Positions 46,139 to 56,018 are shown, numbered from the stretch's first letter. The stretch is 64,000 nt of DNA from MPNP01 sp963668325 (GCA_963668325.1 OY764222.1:1550001-1614000); one strand, 5' to 3'. Made by a program: numbers and translations. Notes: generated by a model not told the origin, from the sequence alone.

Positions 46139-47275
46139 TTAAGCTGGAACTTTATTCGAAATATATTGAGCAAACTCGTAATTCGGCCTTTCCAAATGAG
46201 AAAGGGGTCCAGGGTTGGGAAAATCTGATAGCATTCCTGCATAGACCCTTTCGGTACATCCCTTGTCCTCTTCATTTACTTCGTCAAGGAGTATTCTTAA
46301 TTCCTCAAAATGTTTTTGGTTCTCGGGACTGGAAGCAAACTCCTTGGACATCCCCCCACCAAAATAAATTCTTACCCTGCCAGGTGCCTGCGGATAGAGT
46401 GAAAGGTACCAGAAATAACCTGGAGTCAAGGTAATTAACCAGCTGGGATAGATAGCAAGAAGGTAAGTCATATACCTTCGTTCACCTTGTAGTGAGGTAT
46501 TATCAGGGTGAGCGACTGATAGGGTAAATTCCTCCTGTTTTTGCAGAGTGTGGTAGTTAAATGCCTCGAAACCTTCTGGGCATTCAACTTCATCCACTTT
46601 CGACAAACCGCCGATTGTAGCAGCATGGCAGACTGGTAGGTGGTAGCTTTCCATGAAATTTTCGGCCAAAACCTTCCAATTCGTATTCCATTCAAAAGAT
46701 TCAAAGAAAGCCTGTTTATAGTTTCCCATATCATAATCAGCTATCATCGATTCCATTTTGGCAAGTTTTTTGGCTACAGGTTCAACATTAGGGTTTAGGG
46801 AGACAAGAACCCATCCCAACCATTCCTCGCATCTGATTTCAGGTAACCGGATTTTTTTTCTGTCAAAGACCTTGTTTCTGGTCATCGCTGGTGCTCCACG
46901 CAAACTACCATCAAGATTATAGGTCCATCCATGATAGGGGCAAACTATCCTTTGGGTATTGCCACAACCCTCCAGCAGTTTGGACATTCTATGTCGACAG
47001 ACATTGGCCTGGGCTCGTAAGTTGCCAGTTTTATCCCTGATAACCATTATTGGTTGTCCAGCCAGATCAAGGGTAATAAAATCACCAGGATTTGGTAGGC
47101 CGTCCGATCGACCGACACAAAACCATTCCTTGGCAAAAATGTTGGATATTTCCTTATCTAGGAAATTTTGTGAGGTGTAAACGCTTTTGGGCATGGCATA
47201 GGCAGATTCAAACGGCTGAAACGCTACAGAACGCAACTCATTTGCCGGATCAATAGAATTAGCTAATTTTTCCAT
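46139..47275 (-). CDS. Rieske non-heme iron oxygenase, alpha subunit (third of three)
   Basis: A 378-residue oxygenase alpha subunit. Rieske ligands are C93-x-H95 (CRHRM) and C112-x2-H115 (CPYHGW); catalytic iron ligands H212 and H217 lie in ESYHLPVCHAA. In this copy the usual Gly after CRHR is Met. The substrate is unknown; linkage to an acyl-CoA dehydrogenase suggests a carboxylated or CoA-linked pathway (inference). An insertion sequence sits 105 bases upstream and may have changed its promoter. Confidence 0.87.
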   Translation of the reverse strand: MEKLANSIDPANELRSVAFQPFESAYAMPKSVYTSQNFLDKEISNIFAKEWFCVGRSDGLPNPGDFITLDLAGQPIMVIRDKTGNLRAQANVCRHRMSKLLEGCGNTQRIVCPYHGWTYNLDGSLRGAPAMTRNKVFDRKKIRLPEIRCEEWLGWVLVSLNPNVEPVAKKLAKMESMIADYDMGNYKQAFFESFEWNTNWKVLAENFMESYHLPVCHAATIGGLSKVDEVECPEGFEAFNYHTLQKQEEFTLSVAHPDNTSLQGERRYMTYLLAIYPSWLITLTPGYFWYLSLYPQAPGRVRIYFGGGMSKEFASSPENQKHFEELRILLDEVNEEDKGCTERVYAGMLSDFPNPGPLSHLERPNYEFAQYISNKVPA

Positions 47276-47370
47276 TTCGGTTCTCCAAGTGAAGGGTCAT
47301 ACCCCATAACCATAGCTGAAAAACAAAATCTAGGTATTAATTTCTGGGTTTTAAGTAATACCACTTCCTT

Positions 47371-47379
47371 ATCATTAAA
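47371..47379 (+). repeat. Target-site duplication, left copy
   Basis: ATCATTAAA directly abuts the left inverted repeat and recurs exactly at 49081-49089 beyond the right inverted repeat. Confidence 0.9.
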
Positions 47380-47393
47380 CAGTAATTCCCGCT
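47380..47393 (+). repeat. Left terminal inverted repeat of the insertion sequence
   Basis: CAGTAATTCCCGCT, matching the reverse complement of 49067-49080 at 13 of 14 bases. Weaker similarity continues inward for about seven bases. Confidence 0.85.
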
Positions 47394-47548
47394 TAAATTT
47401 TATTTCGCCATAAACAGGGCGTTTACAAAGTTAGTAAAATTTATTTTTCGTAAACAGCTTGCAATCACTTTTTGCCAAATTGCCATGATTCTCATATTAT
47501 TGGAACCAATAACAATTGTTTTCAATAATAACATTTTCGAGCAGTATC

Positions 47549-48913
47549 ATGTACCAGAAACTCCGTCGGTATGTTTCAATGCCAGGCCTTCTGTCAACCG
47601 TTGGCAAGGTTTTCGACACCGTTCCAGACCCAATCAACAACCGAGGTTTCACCCTCCGAGATTGTCTGATGTCAGGTTTGGCGGTGTATCATGTCAAATC
47701 ACCCTCCCTCCTGGACTTTGACCAAAAAACCCGGGGTAAGGATGCCGACCCCACAGTGGTCCATAATCTCAAGACCCTCTTTGGCGTCAAGAAGGCGCCG
47801 TCCGACACTTGCTTGCGCGAACGACTGGACCCGGTTGACCCCAGCCATTTCCGTGACGCCTTCAAGGCGGTCTTCACCAATTTCCAACGAAGCAAGGGGC
47901 TGGAACATTTCACGGTCTTGGGCGATCATTATCTCATGGCTCTTGATGGCACCGGTTATTACAGCTCCAACAAGGTGTGTTGCTCCTCCTGTTGTGTCAA
48001 GACGTATCGCAACGGCACCAAATCCTATTATCATCAGATGATGGCCGGTGCTCTGGTTCATCCAACAATCAAGACCGTCATTCCGTTTGCCCCGGAAATG
48101 ATCACCCGTAAGGATGGGGAGGCTAAGAACGATTGTGAACGCAATGCCGCCAAACGGTTTATCACCGCTTTCCGAGAAGATCACCCCTATCTCAAGACCA
48201 TTGTCGTGGAAGACGGGCTGGCTTCCAATGCGCCCCATATCAGACACTTGCAGAAGCATGATCTACGCTTTATCCTGGGGGCCAGAGAAGGTGACCACAA
48301 AGCCTTATATAACTGGGTTGACACCCATCCGGATACCCAAGCCCTGAGCCGAAGGGAACGAACCAGTAAAGGGGTGATTACCCATCAGTTCCGCTGGCTC
48401 AATAACGTCCCCCTGAACGACAGCAATGTCAACCTGGAGGTCAATGTCCTCTTCTATTCCGAAACCAAGCCCATTGGCAAGAAACAAGACAATGAAGTCA
48501 AGACGACCAAATGGGGCTGGGTTTCTGATCTTCCTCTCAATGAAACAACGGTGATGCCTATGATGCGAGCTGCCAGATCGCGCTGGCGGATAGAAAACGA
48601 AAATATAAAAATTCTGAAGTCCGAAGCCGGAAATGGTTATCGGCTGGAGCACAGCTATGGTCATGGAAAGTACAATCTTGCCAGTGTGATGGCCAATTTA
48701 TGCCTGCTGGATTTTCTGGTGGAACAGGTGGTTGCACAGTGTTGCGGCCTGTTTCAGCAGGCACTCAAAAAGAAGAAACGCAAGAAATATCTATGGGAAG
48801 CGATGCGAATGTTGTTTACCCTTGTTAAAATCAATAGTTGGGAAACCTATTACCGCCTGTTAATCGAACCACGCCAGATGATTGAAGGGGAGATGCTTCT
48901 TCGTGATCCTTAG
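47549..48913 (+). CDS. DDE transposase (IS4-like/ISNCY)
   Basis: A 454-residue transposase using the ATG at 47549. An RNase H-like DDE domain is visible: first Asp in ALDGTGYYSS, second in VVEDGLASNAPH, and Glu in the RWRIENENIK helix, typical of the IS4 YREK-like region. The basic C-terminus ends KKKKRKKYLWEA and a Leu-rich helix. The gene is full length with no frameshift. Codon use favours C and G at third positions, unlike the neighbours, which marks an outside origin. Confidence 0.9.
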   Translation: MYQKLRRYVSMPGLLSTVGKVFDTVPDPINNRGFTLRDCLMSGLAVYHVKSPSLLDFDQKTRGKDADPTVVHNLKTLFGVKKAPSDTCLRERLDPVDPSHFRDAFKAVFTNFQRSKGLEHFTVLGDHYLMALDGTGYYSSNKVCCSSCCVKTYRNGTKSYYHQMMAGALVHPTIKTVIPFAPEMITRKDGEAKNDCERNAAKRFITAFREDHPYLKTIVVEDGLASNAPHIRHLQKHDLRFILGAREGDHKALYNWVDTHPDTQALSRRERTSKGVITHQFRWLNNVPLNDSNVNLEVNVLFYSETKPIGKKQDNEVKTTKWGWVSDLPLNETTVMPMMRAARSRWRIENENIKILKSEAGNGYRLEHSYGHGKYNLASVMANLCLLDFLVEQVVAQCCGLFQQALKKKKRKKYLWEAMRMLFTLVKINSWETYYRLLIEPRQMIEGEMLLRDP

Positions 48914-49066
48914 CAAAGCAACCATGTCACCGTAAGTGTTCCACCGGATATTCAGAATAAATAACATCAGAAGAAAAGATAATGGGGGTAAAAACTCTTC
49001 GGTATCGCTTGCCAACTTGGTGGAGGGAGCTTATAAGGAACAGAATTGGCCATTGGGCTAAAAATT

Positions 49067-49080
49067 AGCGGGAACTACTG
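49067..49080 (-). repeat. Right terminal inverted repeat of the insertion sequence
   Basis: On the reverse strand it reads CAGTAGTTCCCGCT, one mismatch to the left end. Confidence 0.85.
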
Positions 49081-49089
49081 ATCATTAAA
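49081..49089 (+). repeat. Target-site duplication, right copy
   Basis: ATCATTAAA, identical to 47371-47379. Confidence 0.9.
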
Positions 49090-49214
49090 CCAAAATATTC
49101 AAACTTCAATTTTTTCATTGATTTTGATGAATTCCACCTGATTTGGACTTAAAAATCTCCGAGGCTGAAGGGCACCTAATGCGTGCCGAAATCAAACACT
49201 CTCAAAATAGCCAC

Positions 49215-51053
49215 TTAGGTTAAAGGCCAAAAGTAGGGTATCAAATAACTTGCAACCAACCCCAAGATGATATTTAAGGGCAAACCTATTTTCAGGAAAT
49301 CTTTGAATTCATACCCTCCGGGTCCATAAACCAGGGTATTTGTTTGATAACCTATTGGTGTGGCGAAACTGGCTGAAGCAGATATCATTACAGCAACCAC
49401 TAATCCTCTCGGATCAATACCCAAACTCATTCCAACGCCTATTGCAACAGGGGTAACGATTATTGCAACGGCATTGTTGGAAACCATTTCTGTCAGGATG
49501 GAAGTGATAATATAGATACCCCAAACCATAAAAAACGGATGGAGACCTATTAAAAGAGGGCTAATGAATCCATCTAACAGTCCAACTGCACCTGACAATT
49601 CCATTGCTTTTCCAATTCCAAGCATGGACCAGATTAAAACCATCAACCTGCCATCAGCAAAAGAGAAAGCTTCTTCTGGATCAATACATCGGGTAATTAA
49701 AACCACTGCGACACCTAGAATCCCCAGAAGGGCTATGGGAGCAATACCCAAGGCAGCAAGTACAACGATCATTGCTAAAGAGGCAACGGCAATTGGTGCT
49801 TTGTTTCTTCTATAAGGCAATGTTGAGGGTTTGGTAATTTCAATGAGGTTTTGGTCCTTGGACATCCGATTCATGTCTTCAATGGCACCTTCGATTAAAA
49901 GAGTGTCTCCAACTCTAAGCACGATATCAGAAAACTCCGAAATGTTATGTTCTGTAGGGCGATGAAGGGCTATGGGGTAGATGTTATAATTCTGTTGTAG
50001 ATTCAATTCACCCAATGTTTTGCCTATCATTCTGCATCCCGGGGAAATCAATGCTTCAAGCGTCTGTGATTGTTTAGATGACACCTTTCTTACAGAAGAC
50101 CGGATTTCTTCCATTTTTTCTCTTGAAGATGAGGTGTCTTCATTCGTTTTGGAAGTTTTGATTAGATCCCCACCTCCGAATACATCTTCCAATTCAGTTG
50201 CCTGGGTACGCAATACCAGACGGTCACCAGCTTTTAATTCCAAGGTATTTATTTGATCTTTGAAAGAGATATTGTCCCTTAAAATATCAACAATTCTAAT
50301 TCCTCTTTTTCGAAAAAAATCTGCTCCACCACTAATCTGTCCGATTAATGAACTTTCTCTTGGCAATATGACCTCAACGAAAAATTTCATGGTTGTTCGG
50401 TCACGAAGTAATTCGGAGAGAGATTCGCGATCAGGCAAGAGTCTTGGAGCAAAAATCAACAGGTAAACAAATCCGACTGCTACCAAAACCAAAGCAAGAG
50501 GAGTAATTTCAAAGAGAGTAAAAGGTTCCAAGCCATTATTTCGAGCCACCCCGTCTACGAGGAGATTGGTTGACGTACCAATCAAGGTACAAACCCCGCC
50601 CAATATTGAAACATATGAAAGGGGAATAAGGAGTTTGGAAGAGGAGGTTCCCAGTTCCTTGGCAACCTGGATTACAATCGGAATCATCAATACTACGACT
50701 GGTGTGTTGTTCATGAAGGCGGATGAAAAAACTACCAAACAAGCAAGCATTCCTATGGTCAATACCGGGTACCTTTTGCTTCCACGGAGGACAAAAAAGG
50801 TTATTGATGACAAAGCTCCAGTGCGTACAAGAGCACCGGATAAGATAAACATTGCAACGATTGTCCAGGGTGCCGGGTTGGCAAAAACCTGCAAAGCGTC
50901 TTCAAATGGAAGAATACCTAACACCAGAAGGACAGACGCTCCTCCCAAAGCCGTAACTTCGACTGGCAAAAACTGCTTTACAAAGAATAGAAACATGACT
51001 ATCACGACACCCCCTACAAAAAGGGAAGGGCCGTAGATTGTTATGAATTCCAT
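49215..51053 (-). CDS. SLC13-family transporter with TrkA-C domains
   Basis: A 612-residue inner-membrane carrier of the divalent anion/Na+ symporter class. An N-terminal membrane block ends near 205 with the family motif NNTPVVVLMIPIVI near 114-127. Two cytoplasmic RCK_C/TrkA-C domains follow between about 215 and 400. A second membrane block contains SNNAVAIIVTPVAIG and SASASFATPIGYQTN, the usual sulfate/dicarboxylate-carrier motifs. Proteins of this layout move sulfate or organic anions; the substrate is uncertain. It was probably upstream of the third Rieske oxygenase operon before the insertion sequence arrived. Confidence 0.86.
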   Translation of the reverse strand: MEFITIYGPSLFVGGVVIVMFLFFVKQFLPVEVTALGGASVLLVLGILPFEDALQVFANPAPWTIVAMFILSGALVRTGALSSITFFVLRGSKRYPVLTIGMLACLVVFSSAFMNNTPVVVLMIPIVIQVAKELGTSSSKLLIPLSYVSILGGVCTLIGTSTNLLVDGVARNNGLEPFTLFEITPLALVLVAVGFVYLLIFAPRLLPDRESLSELLRDRTTMKFFVEVILPRESSLIGQISGGADFFRKRGIRIVDILRDNISFKDQINTLELKAGDRLVLRTQATELEDVFGGGDLIKTSKTNEDTSSSREKMEEIRSSVRKVSSKQSQTLEALISPGCRMIGKTLGELNLQQNYNIYPIALHRPTEHNISEFSDIVLRVGDTLLIEGAIEDMNRMSKDQNLIEITKPSTLPYRRNKAPIAVASLAMIVVLAALGIAPIALLGILGVAVVLITRCIDPEEAFSFADGRLMVLIWSMLGIGKAMELSGAVGLLDGFISPLLIGLHPFFMVWGIYIITSILTEMVSNNAVAIIVTPVAIGVGMSLGIDPRGLVVAVMISASASFATPIGYQTNTLVYGPGGYEFKDFLKIGLPLNIILGLVASYLIPYFWPLT

Positions 51054-51196
51054 CTGAAAACCTTCAATTGTTTCTAAATTGCAAAATGATTATATCGAAT
51101 TACCCATTCTAGCAAAGATTAGCACAATTTGGTGTGGACTCCTTGCCGATAAGATCCTTCCTCACCACTATTACTTTAGTTTTCAGGAGCTAAAGA

Positions 51197-52012
51197 TCAC
51201 AAATCAGGGTCGAAATCATAGAGCCATTCGTGCTCAGGAGAATTGGCAAACCGCCATTTTCTAATCGGACCAGCCATAACATTCAGGTAGTACATTTCAT
51301 ACCCGAATGGGGTGCCACAAGGGTGATGACCCTTTGGAACAAGTACTACATCATGGTCCTTGACACAAATGGTTTCGTCTAGCTCGCCATCATCGGTAAA
51401 TACTCTTTGAAAGCCGAATCCCTGTGGTGGATTTAACCTGTGGTAGTAAGTTTCCTCCAGGTAGGTAATATTCGGATAATCATCAACATCATGCCTATGG
51501 GGTGGATAGGATGACCAATTCCCCTGGGGAGTGAATACTTCTGTTACCAACAAGCTGTCAGCTACGTCCTGGTCTTCCATGGCGATGTTGTTGATCTCCC
51601 TGCGATTAGAGCCTTTGCCTCTGACCAGTTGATTTACTTCCCCAGGACCAATGACCTTCGGCTTCCGGCCGATTTTGCCAGGGGCAAGACAAATACCGAT
51701 GATACAATCAGTATCTGCCATACCTTGCCATTGATGTTGGGGTGGTACATATAGCGAGTGCGGTGGTATTTTTTCAAAGACATTCATGCGGTCACCAAAA
51801 ACACCAAAAGTGGGATAATCATTAACTTTCAGTTCTATCTTGCCTTCGATGACAACTACTATTGCTTCGTCATCACCGGTGGCCTCCTTGATTTTGTCTC
51901 CCTTCTGTAGGTTGTAGACACCAAACCCAACATATTTCCAATTGGCGATAGAGGGGGTAATGTCATGAATTTTCCCATGATTGTGTATTGGTCTCCTCAG
52001 AAGGTGTGACAT
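51197..52012 (-). CDS. iolB: 5-deoxy-glucuronate isomerase
   Basis: A 271-residue cupin-fold enzyme that isomerises 5-deoxy-D-glucuronate to 2-deoxy-5-keto-gluconate in myo-inositol breakdown. Cupin motifs include PPHSLYVPPQHQW near 85-97 and SYPPHRHDVDDYPNITYLEE near 165-185, whose His and Glu residues would hold the metal. I chose the ATG at 52012; the open frame extends 13 codons to a TTG. It is 48 bases downstream of iolC in the same operon. Confidence 0.92.
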   Translation of the reverse strand: MSHLLRRPIHNHGKIHDITPSIANWKYVGFGVYNLQKGDKIKEATGDDEAIVVVIEGKIELKVNDYPTFGVFGDRMNVFEKIPPHSLYVPPQHQWQGMADTDCIIGICLAPGKIGRKPKVIGPGEVNQLVRGKGSNRREINNIAMEDQDVADSLLVTEVFTPQGNWSSYPPHRHDVDDYPNITYLEETYYHRLNPPQGFGFQRVFTDDGELDETICVKDHDVVLVPKGHHPCGTPFGYEMYYLNVMAGPIRKWRFANSPEHEWLYDFDPDL

Positions 52013-52060
52013 AGCTTGTTTCTTTCCATAATTTTGCGTGGATATTCCCAATGAGTACTA

Positions 52061-53929
52061 TTAGTAGTAGGTATTAATCTCAATCCAATCCGTGATTTGT
52101 ATTTCAGCTTCCGAATTGGTGATCTTTCCAGTTAGCCAGTTGACCCAAATTTCCCCCAAATCTGCCCCTGTGATGATTCTTCCTGTTGCATGGCCTGCAG
52201 GGTCAATTGGTGCATTGGGGTCGTGATAAACTAATTTATCAGGATCATCGGTGATGGCTAAAATTCCCTGTGTGAAAAGGTCTTTACCATGTATAAATCT
52301 ATCAATACCATACAAATCAAGGTTTTGATGACAATTCAAAATCCAATAGTCTGGAAATATCCCGTAATCATAAATACAGTTTATTATTTCAACACAGCGT
52401 TTGGTATTTCCTTCGGTTTTTGTACCAAAATCCAACTCCAAAGCAAGACTCTGGCGGTTTTTTCTGGTATGACGTAATAGCCGATTTAAGTTATGTAGGA
52501 TAGTTTCAAATTCAGCTTTTGAACTAGGTTCAATTGATACCTTGACCTTAACTGTAATTTCCAAAGGCCATTCTGAGAGATCAACAAAATCATCCTCCAC
52601 CTCAAGTAAAGGTCCACTTCCCAGAATTCCAATAGATTTCGCCAAAAACAATCGCTTTCCGGTTATTTCATCAATCAGTGAACGTTTTTGGGAAGCTGGT
52701 AAAATAACTCCGCAGGGCGGATATAGATCCTTTGCAGCAATTATTGATTTGACAATGATTCTCTTGAACTGTTCTTCCTTTTCTTGGAGCGAATCATAAC
52801 CACTGGCAAGTTGTGAATTAATTTGCAGATCTTCCAATGAGACAATAGTTAAATACATCCAGTTGGATCGGCGATTCGTTGACCAATGAATTTGTTCTAG
52901 TTCGAAATTCTTTCTTAAGGACTTTGTATGGGACCCATACCTGAGAAAATAATGTAGCTCTAACATAGATGGATAGGAAGGAGTACACCCATGCCTTGAA
53001 ACTGCCAAAGCACCACAGGCATTGGCAAATTGGAGTGACGTTGGTAAATCCTCGTCACTCAACCAACCTTTGAGGAACCCTGCCATGAAACCATCTCCGG
53101 CCCCAAGGACATTAAAGACTTCAACATTAAATCCATGGCCCGTTATACCTTCCTGAATATGATCAGGTATTTCCTCCTCAAAGGCTACGGCTCCCATTGG
53201 ACCCATCTTGCAGACCAAAATAGCCTTGGTATGTTTCCGAACATTTCTAAGAGCAGTAATGGTATCGCCTGATCCCCCGGCAATATGGAATTCCTCTTCG
53301 GTTCCAACGATGAGATCAAATATCCCGACAGTAGATTGGATTATCTCAGTCACATCATTTGAAGCAACAAATCGATTCTCGCCTTCGTCATGGCCTCCCA
53401 ATCCCCACAGATTAGGGCGATAGTCAATATCCAATACTGTTTTGCTACCTGTCTCTTTGGCTAGACGCAAGGCTTTCTTGACAGCGGCAGCAGTTTTTGG
53501 GTTGGAAAGGTGGGTGCCCGTCGCACAAAGACATTTTGCTTGGGCGATAAATTCAGGATCAATATCTTCTTCGGTCAATCCCATATCAGCACAATTTTCT
53601 CGATAAAAAATCAGGGGGAAACTGTTTTCATCTTTGATCCCAAGCAAGACCAGAGCTGTCAATCTCTCTGGATCAGTTTTAACGGCAGTGACATCTACCC
53701 CTTCCCTGATCAACTCCTCCCGGATGAACCTACCCATATGTTCATCCCCAACTTTTGTAATGAGGGCAGTTTGGAGTCCTAATCTGGCACCGCCCGCCGC
53801 GATATTTGTAGGCGATCCACCTATATATTTTTTAAAGGATCCCATATCTTCCAGGCGACCTCCTATTTGTTCGCCATACAAGTCAACGGAGGAGCGCCCG
53901 ATAGTAATTAAATCAAGGGTTTTATCCAT
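52061..53929 (-). CDS. iolC: 5-dehydro-2-deoxygluconokinase fused to a DUF2090 domain
   Basis: A 622-residue two-domain protein. The N-terminal PfkB kinase (about 1-325) has GGSPTNIAAGGARLGL near 33-48 and the catalytic NVLGAGDGFMAGFLKG near 270-285. It phosphorylates 2-deoxy-5-keto-gluconate. The C-terminal DUF2090 domain (about 330-620) resembles class I aldolase-type barrels and may perform the following aldol cleavage normally done by IolJ (inference). This fused form is common in alphaproteobacteria. It is divergent from the ABC exporter genes with only 56 bases between. Confidence 0.92.
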   Translation of the reverse strand: MDKTLDLITIGRSSVDLYGEQIGGRLEDMGSFKKYIGGSPTNIAAGGARLGLQTALITKVGDEHMGRFIREELIREGVDVTAVKTDPERLTALVLLGIKDENSFPLIFYRENCADMGLTEEDIDPEFIAQAKCLCATGTHLSNPKTAAAVKKALRLAKETGSKTVLDIDYRPNLWGLGGHDEGENRFVASNDVTEIIQSTVGIFDLIVGTEEEFHIAGGSGDTITALRNVRKHTKAILVCKMGPMGAVAFEEEIPDHIQEGITGHGFNVEVFNVLGAGDGFMAGFLKGWLSDEDLPTSLQFANACGALAVSRHGCTPSYPSMLELHYFLRYGSHTKSLRKNFELEQIHWSTNRRSNWMYLTIVSLEDLQINSQLASGYDSLQEKEEQFKRIIVKSIIAAKDLYPPCGVILPASQKRSLIDEITGKRLFLAKSIGILGSGPLLEVEDDFVDLSEWPLEITVKVKVSIEPSSKAEFETILHNLNRLLRHTRKNRQSLALELDFGTKTEGNTKRCVEIINCIYDYGIFPDYWILNCHQNLDLYGIDRFIHGKDLFTQGILAITDDPDKLVYHDPNAPIDPAGHATGRIITGADLGEIWVNWLTGKITNSEAEIQITDWIEINTYY

Positions 53930-53985
53930 GCTATATTGAACTCCAGGTACTCAAAAATATAAAATCTGCAGTATATATATCCGCC

Positions 53986-54909
53986 ATGACTAACTCAACA
54001 GGAAAGAAAGCAGTTGCTGTTGAATACCAGAAGTCTAAAGCTGTTCGACTTTGCAATGTTGACAAATCATTCGGTTCAACCAAGGCCCTCAAAGGACTTG
54101 ATTTAGCTTTGGAAACTGGTGAGATTCATGCTCTGCTTGGCCCAAATGGTGCCGGCAAAACAACAGCCATTGGGATTATGACCGGAATAAGGAAAGCCGA
54201 TTCAGGTACAGTTTCCATATTGGGAGGAGATCCCAGGTGTAAAACCATCAGACAACGGATTGGTCTTACTCCCCAAGAATCTGGTTTTCCTAATAATTTG
54301 CGTGTTGCTGAAATCATTCGTCTAGTGCGGTCTCACTTTTCTGAACCATTGTCCAACGCAGAATTGTTTACCAGATTTTCGTTGGAAAAACTAATGGAGA
54401 AGCAAGCTGGCGGTCTCAGCGGTGGCCAGAAAAGAGCTTTGGCAGTAGCTCTCTCTTTTGTTGGAAATCCAGACTTGGTGTTTTTGGACGAACCCACGAC
54501 AGGTCTTGATGTGGCAACCCGGCAAAATATTTGGAAGGCTATTCTGGATTATCGTGAAACGGGTGGCACAGTAGTATTAACCACCCATTATATAGAGGAA
54601 GCTGAAGCTTTGGCCTCAAGGGTTGCAGTTATCCACCAGGGTAAGGAGTTGGTCAATGGTACTCTTGATCAAATTCGAGATCTGGTTGGTAATAGCCGTG
54701 TTAGTTTCAGGGGGAAAGTTCCTGCTTCACTTGAAGGAGCAACTCATTTTGAACAGAAAGGAGATAGGGTAATCGTTATAACCAAGGATTCGGATAGGGT
54801 AGTCAGGTCGATGGTTGAAAAGGGGATCAAGTTTCAAGGCCTTCAGATAAGACCAGCCAATCTGGAAGAGGCCTTTTTTACCCTGATAGAGAACAGTGAG
54901 CAGAAATGA
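53986..54909 (+). CDS. ABC-2 type exporter ATP-binding protein
   Basis: A 307-residue ATPase with Walker A GPNGAGKTT near 49-57, signature LSGGQKRALAVAL near 144-156, Walker B LVFLDEPTTGLD and the switch His in LTTHYIEEAE. A C-terminal drug-exporter-like extension follows. It forms an exporter with the next gene, to which it is joined by an ATGA overlap. The cargo is unknown (drug, lipid or polysaccharide are possible). Confidence 0.88.
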   Translation: MTNSTGKKAVAVEYQKSKAVRLCNVDKSFGSTKALKGLDLALETGEIHALLGPNGAGKTTAIGIMTGIRKADSGTVSILGGDPRCKTIRQRIGLTPQESGFPNNLRVAEIIRLVRSHFSEPLSNAELFTRFSLEKLMEKQAGGLSGGQKRALAVALSFVGNPDLVFLDEPTTGLDVATRQNIWKAILDYRETGGTVVLTTHYIEEAEALASRVAVIHQGKELVNGTLDQIRDLVGNSRVSFRGKVPASLEGATHFEQKGDRVIVITKDSDRVVRSMVEKGIKFQGLQIRPANLEEAFFTLIENSEQK

Positions 54910-55637
54910 TCCTTTACGAGTATTTTAAAACTTATCTGTTAGGATTGATCAGGACTCCAAGTTATTCGCTGGTCACTATTTTTGTACCTTCTGTCATTTT
55001 TGTTATCCTGGGGGTCACTTTTTCTGATAGTCGTCAGGAAGCCAATTATACCTTGGGATCATTTTGCGTATTCTCCACTTTGGGGGTAGCGTTCTTTCAA
55101 TTTGGCGTAGGGATCGCCAATGATCGAGAATCTCCATGGGAGAAATATGCCAGGGTTTTACCTGTTCACCCGTTAGTCAGATTGTTTGCAACGGTCCTTG
55201 CTTCTTTGGTTTTTGTTGCTGCTTCAATTGGCATCCTGATTATTGTTGCCTTCCTGACAACAGATATTGGCATGCCTGCCAATTCCTGGATCAAATTGCT
55301 TTTGAGTGTGTTCGTTGGTGTGTTTCCCCTCGCTGCAATGGGATTGACCATTGGGTATTGGAGTTCCCCCAAAGGGGCTTTACCGATAGCCAACCTGCTT
55401 TACATCATTCTGGCTTTTCTTGGTGGAATATTTTTCCATCCGAGCTTGATGCCGGATTTTCTGAATTCAATCTCCCTGTCTACGCCGGTGAGACACATAG
55501 TAAATTTAGCCCAAGCAGGAATTAGGGGAGAATCCTGGTCAATTCAGCCGTTTTTGGTTTTACTGGGATATTCGATAGTTTTCTTGTTTCTGGCAGCGAT
55601 AGGATATCGAAGAGATGAAGGAATCAAATATGGTTAG
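54906..55637 (+). CDS. ABC-2 type transporter permease
   Basis: A 243-residue membrane protein with six helices and the ABC-2 family features FFQFGVGIANDRESPWEKYARVLPV near 65-85 (in two stretches) and LGGIFFHPSLMPDFLNSISLSTP near 180. It is the membrane partner of the preceding ATPase. The start codon overlaps the ATPase stop. No substrate can be assigned. Confidence 0.84.
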   Translation: MILYEYFKTYLLGLIRTPSYSLVTIFVPSVIFVILGVTFSDSRQEANYTLGSFCVFSTLGVAFFQFGVGIANDRESPWEKYARVLPVHPLVRLFATVLASLVFVAASIGILIIVAFLTTDIGMPANSWIKLLLSVFVGVFPLAAMGLTIGYWSSPKGALPIANLLYIILAFLGGIFFHPSLMPDFLNSISLSTPVRHIVNLAQAGIRGESWSIQPFLVLLGYSIVFLFLAAIGYRRDEGIKYG

Positions 55638-56018
55638 GTTTAACATATTTACTGAAACATTTATGAACACCTTTCGTTATCACTTTATTTAGATTTGCAG
55701 TGACCGAGGCCTTGTCTGGATTGTGGTTTTTTCTTTGTTGCTGATATACGAAAATATCCCATAAATGAACTGCTTCACAGTCCGGTTGACGAGTTCCAGA
55801 TAATTTCCAGGGATTACGATAATGTCCAAGGGGCATTCAGCTAGCCACTGAGCGTTTTACTCAAACACCAACCCTTTTTCAGTTTTCTTTCTAGATTAAA
55901 TTTTATCGTTTCTGATACCAAATTTGATCATATTTTACGGGTAAGAGGAAATTTTCAGTTTGAAAATCTGCTATATTGGCTTATTCTTGTATTGTTATCA
56001 AAATTTTGGAAACGATTT
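55638..56018 (+). other. Intergenic region, no gene supported
   Basis: About 380 bases. On the minus strand a frame between about 55850 and 55690 reads as protein-like (WLAECPLDIIVIPGNYLELV) but has no start and stops after RSLQI; it may be a gene remnant. The ATG at 56019 of the next gene has a weak GGAAACG site. No other structure is seen. Confidence 0.4.

Larger units (their letters stand above)
47380..49080 (+). mobile_element. Complete 1701-bp insertion sequence, IS4-like
   Basis: The element has one full-length DDE transposase gene, 14-bp terminal inverted repeats with one mismatch (CAGTAATTCCCGCT and CAGTAGTTCCCGCT), and an exact 9-bp direct duplication ATCATTAAA on both sides. Nine-base duplications occur in IS10/IS50-type members of the IS4 family. 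The coding part is visibly richer in G+C than its surroundings. The perfect duplication and intact gene mean a recent insertion. It lies between the SLC13 transporter and third Rieske oxygenase genes. Confidence 0.92.

Noticed and set aside
47699..48259. 186-codon minus-strand frame inside the transposase gene
   Set aside because: A shadow produced by the higher G+C of the insertion sequence.
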